Positions 59,697 through 64,000 of a stretch of 64,000 nucleotides of DNA are shown piece after piece; positions within the stretch are counted from its first letter, which is position 1, and each line of letters opens with the position of its first letter. The DNA comes from Rugalucina vietnamica (lineage: Eukaryota > Mollusca > Bivalvia > Lucinida > Lucinidae), in NCBI GenBank assembly GCA_964017185.1, contig OZ024882.1, forward strand, positions 36,938,488 to 37,002,487. The letters are read 5' to 3'. The position numbers were made by a program, and so were the translations under genes. The notes under the pieces were generated by a model, which saw only the letters and a program-made list of their open reading frames with translations, was not told where the DNA came from and ran no database searches.

Positions 59697-60789
59697 CTGG
59701 AATAAGTATCATTACTAACAATTTCTTTATTCTAGGAGGATCATACTAAATAATACAAGCTCTCCATGATATATTAGACCAGTATTATTTGAAAGTCAAT
59801 GGTATAGTCTGTTGGTTGATTTGCAGCCTTGGATAAACCAAAGAACCTATTTAACAGTACATATGTGGCTAAAACTAGAAATTGGCTGCAAGCAAGGCTT
59901 TCAGTATACCCCCGCAAAATTATCTGAAGCTGGCCAATAACTTCCTAAGTCAAATATGCAGAAAATTTGTCAAAGATATCTTTTCAGCATTATAAACCTT
60001 CATGTACACTCCCGGTAAAAAAATAACAACATATTTCGCGTTTCTCCGCAACCATGGCAAACGCGAAATTTTTATTTCTCGGAGAAACACCGCGAAATAA
60101 GCCAGGTACACGAAATAGGCTGCGCGAAATTTCGCGGTGTTTCTTGGTGAAATTTCTCGGTGTTTCTCCGAGAAAGGTAATTACCTGGATTTATCGATCA
60201 AACTCTTTTTCTCGGAGTTTCTCGGAGGAATTTAAAAGACAAGTACATGTCTATAATTTTTGAATAAATATAAAACAATTAATTAAAAAAATAAGCATTT
60301 GCAAGTATGCAACTTGTAGATGTTACGTATTTGTTTAAATGGCATATAATCCACATTATATTCTTCAAAATATACATCTACATGTTTGTTATACCTTGTC
60401 TAGAATTGCGGTTGTGTGGAACATTGTAAATGTACATGTACGAGTATATACAGTCAAGAAATTTATTTGTCTTAAATTTTTATTTCGCTCTTTCTTTAAA
60501 TCTGATTGATATCATTAGACAAAAAATGCATTATGTGCAACAAATACTTTTGTATAGGAAAAACTGTTTGGATATGTCGCACACTGCATCAAATTAAGTG
60601 GCTGAAATATACTAACTTTATACTAATATACTAAATTTAAGTAACTTAAAGGAATTAATGATTTTTCTTTTCAGTTCAGAAAAATCATAACACGTTACAG
60701 ACGTATAGGTTATAACTTGAATGTTATGCGACAGTCTGCATGCTTAGTTTTTAACCCAATCATGGTTGATAACTATGCTGCCTTCTTTA

Positions 60790-61505
60790 ATTGCACGCCG
60801 GTGGGTCGGGCGTCAGACTCTATGATGGCCCCGACATAAAGCTATTCATTTTAGTTGGTTGGGGCCGGAGCTTCTTGTCTGTTGCTTGGCCCACCGGGGT
60901 CCAACTGGTGTTTTTTTGTTTTGCTCCGGAGTTAGTAGGTTGTTCGGCGCCCAGGGATCTCCATCGTCGGGCAGCTTACTCAGTCTGTGAGTCCTGGTTT
61001 TTGATTCATCAGGATGTTTATCATGATTTATTTGTTTGTTCTTGATGATTCATTGACTAGTTAGAGATTCACGACGAGGACCGAATAACTAACTAAATGT
61101 TATAAACCACCGCAGAAGCTGAGGGTGAGGTTATGGCCATGTAAAACCGGTTTAAGCCCGCCAGTAACTTTGTGTTACTGATTGTTCCAAGTCGATGCTT
61201 CTGTGGTGGTTCTTTTTGTTTTGTGTCTTGGTGTTTAAAAAAGTTTTTTTGCGCTGTTGGCGCCTTATGTGTGTTTTCATATTTTTGGTTTAGTTAAGGT
61301 AACTGAGTGGCCACCTACTGGGAAAATAGCTGCTCATTCGGCTTACGATATGTTTCATGGTATAAGTACCTGATTGTTAGTTTGGTTTTTTCCCACCTCG
61401 GTTTTTGGAGTGGGAATCTTTTTCTGATTGCGCCTTTTCCTGATCTTTGCCTACTTGTACCTTTTCTTTACATGTACATGAATTGGGGGCAATGTCGGTT
61501 ATGAT
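60790..61505 (+). repeat. Dispersed repeat family R, longest copy
   Basis: The distal ~430 bp (from GAGGACCGAATAACTAACTA) match 10594-10990 throughout. The 84-residue ORF at 60791-61045 (with VGWGRSFLSVAWPTG) lies in the upstream part, but there is no recognised domain. Confidence 0.65.
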
Positions 61506-62089
61506 AGTATTTTTATTTTAATTTTCTTTTACGCGTTAGGAAACAACATCGAGATATGAATGTGGATGCATCAAACATACATACTCAAGTCTCTGCAGTT
61601 TATAGCGTGTCGGATGCTGTTTCGGTAGTTTTTGTAACTGACGGGTTTACAAATACGAATGTTGTGTAGAACGTCAGGACATCCCAAGCTTGTACGGTAC
61701 CACAAATCGGCGGAAACGTAACGACATAACCGTGGCTGAGGACGTTAGTAACAGCAATATTGCACCCCGATTTTTCTATTCATGCACATGCATAGTTTCT
61801 ATACTTAGACGGTCCCGGTAATTTTTAAAACTGACACCAAAATATAAGGTCATGCATTTGTTTTCGTGTACAATGAGTGTATTCGTTCCTGCCTTTTACG
61901 AAAACATTAATAATGGTTAAGTTTTAATGCGATTTAACGTGTAAATAAGATGTAAGATATCCATACGCCAGTTGAGCTGTGTTCTGGTCGAGCTGCACAT
62001 GTTTTTCGGAAACGATCAGGATGTGCGATTTTTGGAACATGTGCACTTATTAGATCGAATACGGTGAAAAAAAAATCATATCTATACAT

Positions 62090-62237
62090 CTTGATCAGTC
62101 ACAGAAACAGGCTAGAGGCTTGAAATTTTGGCTAGAAATGAAAGATGACTTGTTCTATCCGAGTAGTGAAAACAAAGGTGTTGGTCAGATGTCCAGTTAC
62201 CGCACAGCTGATCTGCGCCTTTGTTTTCGCCTAAGAA
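62090..62237 (-). mobile_element. MITE family A, truncated inverted copy
   Basis: The complement matches family A from the hairpin arm (CGCCTTTGTTTTCGCC at its right side) through the CTCTAGCC segment; the terminal repeats are not visible. It lies inside the 60009-63036 element. Confidence 0.6.
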
Positions 62238-63700
62238 TTTTGGTAGTATGCAGTGGATCATTTAGTAATTATTTAAAATCCTTATCTGCAGGTTGATCGG
62301 GTCAATAAACTTTTTACAAAAATAGCATGTTCCATAAGTTGACGTCACAATGTGATAAAATTATGCCATTTCATTCTACATGCACGTTTCCATAGCTCGA
62401 CACTACAGCCCGGGCCAGAAAACATTTATTTCATTACAATATGAATTCAAGAATGCGCAAAATGGTCACCTATTATACTCATACATGTTAATGGCCTATT
62501 GCTTTTATGTTTCCTAACTCAAACAAATGAAACTGTAACACGTCATTTACTTGGAGAAAGGCATAATTGAGATAAAACAAAGTACTACTTAATTTGTTTG
62601 TCAAATGCGAGTCAAGTCATGCCTGACCAACCGTAACGGAAACCAGTGAAGAAGATTGTGGAATGTTTGCTCAGTAATTAATGTAACTTATTAAAACGTG
62701 TCAAACTGTTAGAGGTGTCATATACAAAAACACTTATACTGATTATTTAAATGTTTAAAACTTCTTTAATTAGTAAAAATAAGGTAAAATCGATTTTCAT
62801 AATCGGACACAATATTTCTCCGAGAAACTCCGCGAACAGGTAAATCTGGACTTACCTGTGTTCACCGGTAAATACCTGCGGTCGCGGTGAAATTTCTTGG
62901 TGTTTTTCCGAGAAATCGAAATGAACGAAACGCGAAATACCTAAATGAAAAGAGAAATTTAGCGTTGTTTCTCCGAGAAAAATAGCTTAGGGTCCTCCGA
63001 GAAAAGAGAAATGTGTTGTTGATTTTTTACCGGGACTGTACATCCCCAGTATGCCAGTCACATCTATAAGATATTAAAAGAATATATTGAAAGCTTGAGG
63101 TTGATTTCACTGTATGCACTTTGATCATTGTTTATCATGAGAAATGGTAAAAATTGGCTAAGTTAAATAAAAGCTGTAAATTTGTCAAAAATTAAATTTT
63201 CAGCATGAAAATTATTCATGCACATCTAAAATATATCTGGAACAAATCTACAAAGAATTTAAAAGAAACACTGAAAGCCCTAGGAGGAGTTGATTTCACA
63301 AAGTATGCAATACCAACCATTATTGTATAAAAGCAATGGTCAAAAAATGGCTATGTTGAAAAATGATGTAAATTTGCCAAATATCACTTTTTCAGTATTA
63401 TAATTATTCATGCACATCTTCAATATGTGTGGAACATGTCTGCAAAGTATTGAAAAGAAATACTAAAAGCCCTAGGAGAAGTTGATTTCACAAACCATTA
63501 TTGTATATAAGCAATGGTCAAAAAATGGCTATGTTAAAAAATGCTGTAAATTTGTCAAAAATTATTTTTTCAGTATTATAATTCTTCATGCACATCTTCA
63601 ATATGTGAGGAACATGTCTGCAAAGTATTGAAAAGAAATACTGAAAGCCCTTGGAGGAGTTGATTTCACAAAGTATGCACTACCAACCATTACTGTATAT

Positions 63701-64000
63701 AAAAACGAAACAAAATGACTGTAATACTCGAGTCTGATCCCCATTGTGCAGCTAAACAATATCAGTATGTCATGAAAATGCTTCCGTGGTGGAACGGTCC
63801 TTAATTCCGTCAGAGCTAGGAGCAACAATTCCTGACTAGTTTCGTCAGATTATTCTGACTCTTCAGAGGTAATTTCCTAATTGAATATATAACGTTGCGA
63901 TGCTTCTTTTATACCCTTGAGCGCCGTTTATGTGAGCGGTGCTGTTGCTATAGAGACGGCGCCATTTTAGCGGCGCCGTTGCTACACTAGTAAAATATTT
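63701..64000. other. No gene recognised; GC-rich end
   Basis: Contains CGGCGCCATTTTAGCGGCGCCG, a short inverted repeat near 63957-63978, otherwise unremarkable. Confidence 0.4.

Larger units (their letters stand above)
60009..63036. mobile_element. 3.0-kb element with TTTCTCGGAGAAA arrays and TGTACA target duplication
   Basis: Inverted ends (CTCCCGGTAAAAAAATAACA and complement GTTGATTTTTTACCGGGAC) flanked by TGTACA (60003-60008, 63037-63042). Subterminal zones 60035-60220 and 62810-63012 are packed with TTTCTCGGAGAAAC-like palindromes and CGCGAAAT motifs. The interior holds a family R repeat and a truncated MITE A. The 69-residue ORF in the left array is a by-product. No transposase. Confidence 0.8.
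59875..63700 (+). mobile_element. HP element, family 7, copy b, split by a 3.0-kb element
   Basis: 5' part (59875-60008) repeats CTAGAAATTGGCTGCAAGCA and GTATACCCCCGC as in copy a. The core resumes at 63037 (CCAGTATGCCAGTCACATCT) with about four ~190-bp units to ~63700. No 3' hairpin is visible, so it is 3'-truncated. Confidence 0.7.

Overview
The window looks like AT-rich nuclear DNA from a metazoan, most likely a bivalve mollusc. The reasons are spliced exons, no operons or long ORFs, and very many short non-autonomous elements. Several resemble the tandem-repeat 'pearl'-type (Helitron/Helentron-like) elements known from oysters, clams and mussels, with (GACGG)n or (GACGCC)n tails. The organism call is inference.

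One host gene can be supported. It lies on the minus strand from about 59.7 kb to 31.5 kb and is the 3' part of a gene that starts beyond the right edge. Five exons (59474-59696, 59199-59321, 52849-53022, 45817-45894, 31486-31649) join in one frame to give 253 residues. They encode an extracellular region with N-glycosylation sequons, a Cys-rich segment, a six-cysteine EGF-like module, a Pro/Thr/Ser/Lys-rich stalk, one transmembrane helix and a short tail with an acidic dileucine motif and five aspartates. The internal introns carry little except mobile DNA.

Layout. 0-9 kb: a ~245-bp MITE, duplicated local repeats, and two degraded non-LTR retrotransposons; the second is split by a 3.7-kb giant inverted-repeat element (4832-8517). 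9-17.6 kb: dispersed repeats, a hairpin element, a 3.46-kb inverted-repeat element filled with TGCGGAA motifs (13229-16690) that contains a CCGGTT array, and a 281-bp MITE. 17.6-28.3 kb: five hairpin-ended tandem-repeat elements (called HP here) almost end to end. 28-35 kb: MITEs, a palindrome, the last exon of the gene, and a degraded HP element carrying two other HP elements. 35-45.7 kb: a 10.35-kb region bounded by inverted repeats, containing twin 469-bp elements and a Harbinger-like element with a third LINE fragment. 46-59 kb: a fold-back element, a MITE split by a 4.7-kb inverted-repeat element, the EGF-like exon squeezed between two mobile elements, and an HP element split by a 4.3-kb inverted-repeat element. 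59-64 kb: two exons and an HP element split by a 3.0-kb element with a 6-bp target duplication.

The main result is a layered set of nested insertions. The uninterrupted or rejoined sequence often fixes the element ends and target duplications. Two recurring designs stand out: HP elements from several families share one end architecture, and several inverted-repeat elements carry subterminal arrays of one short palindromic motif. No transposase, rRNA, tRNA gene or CRISPR was found.
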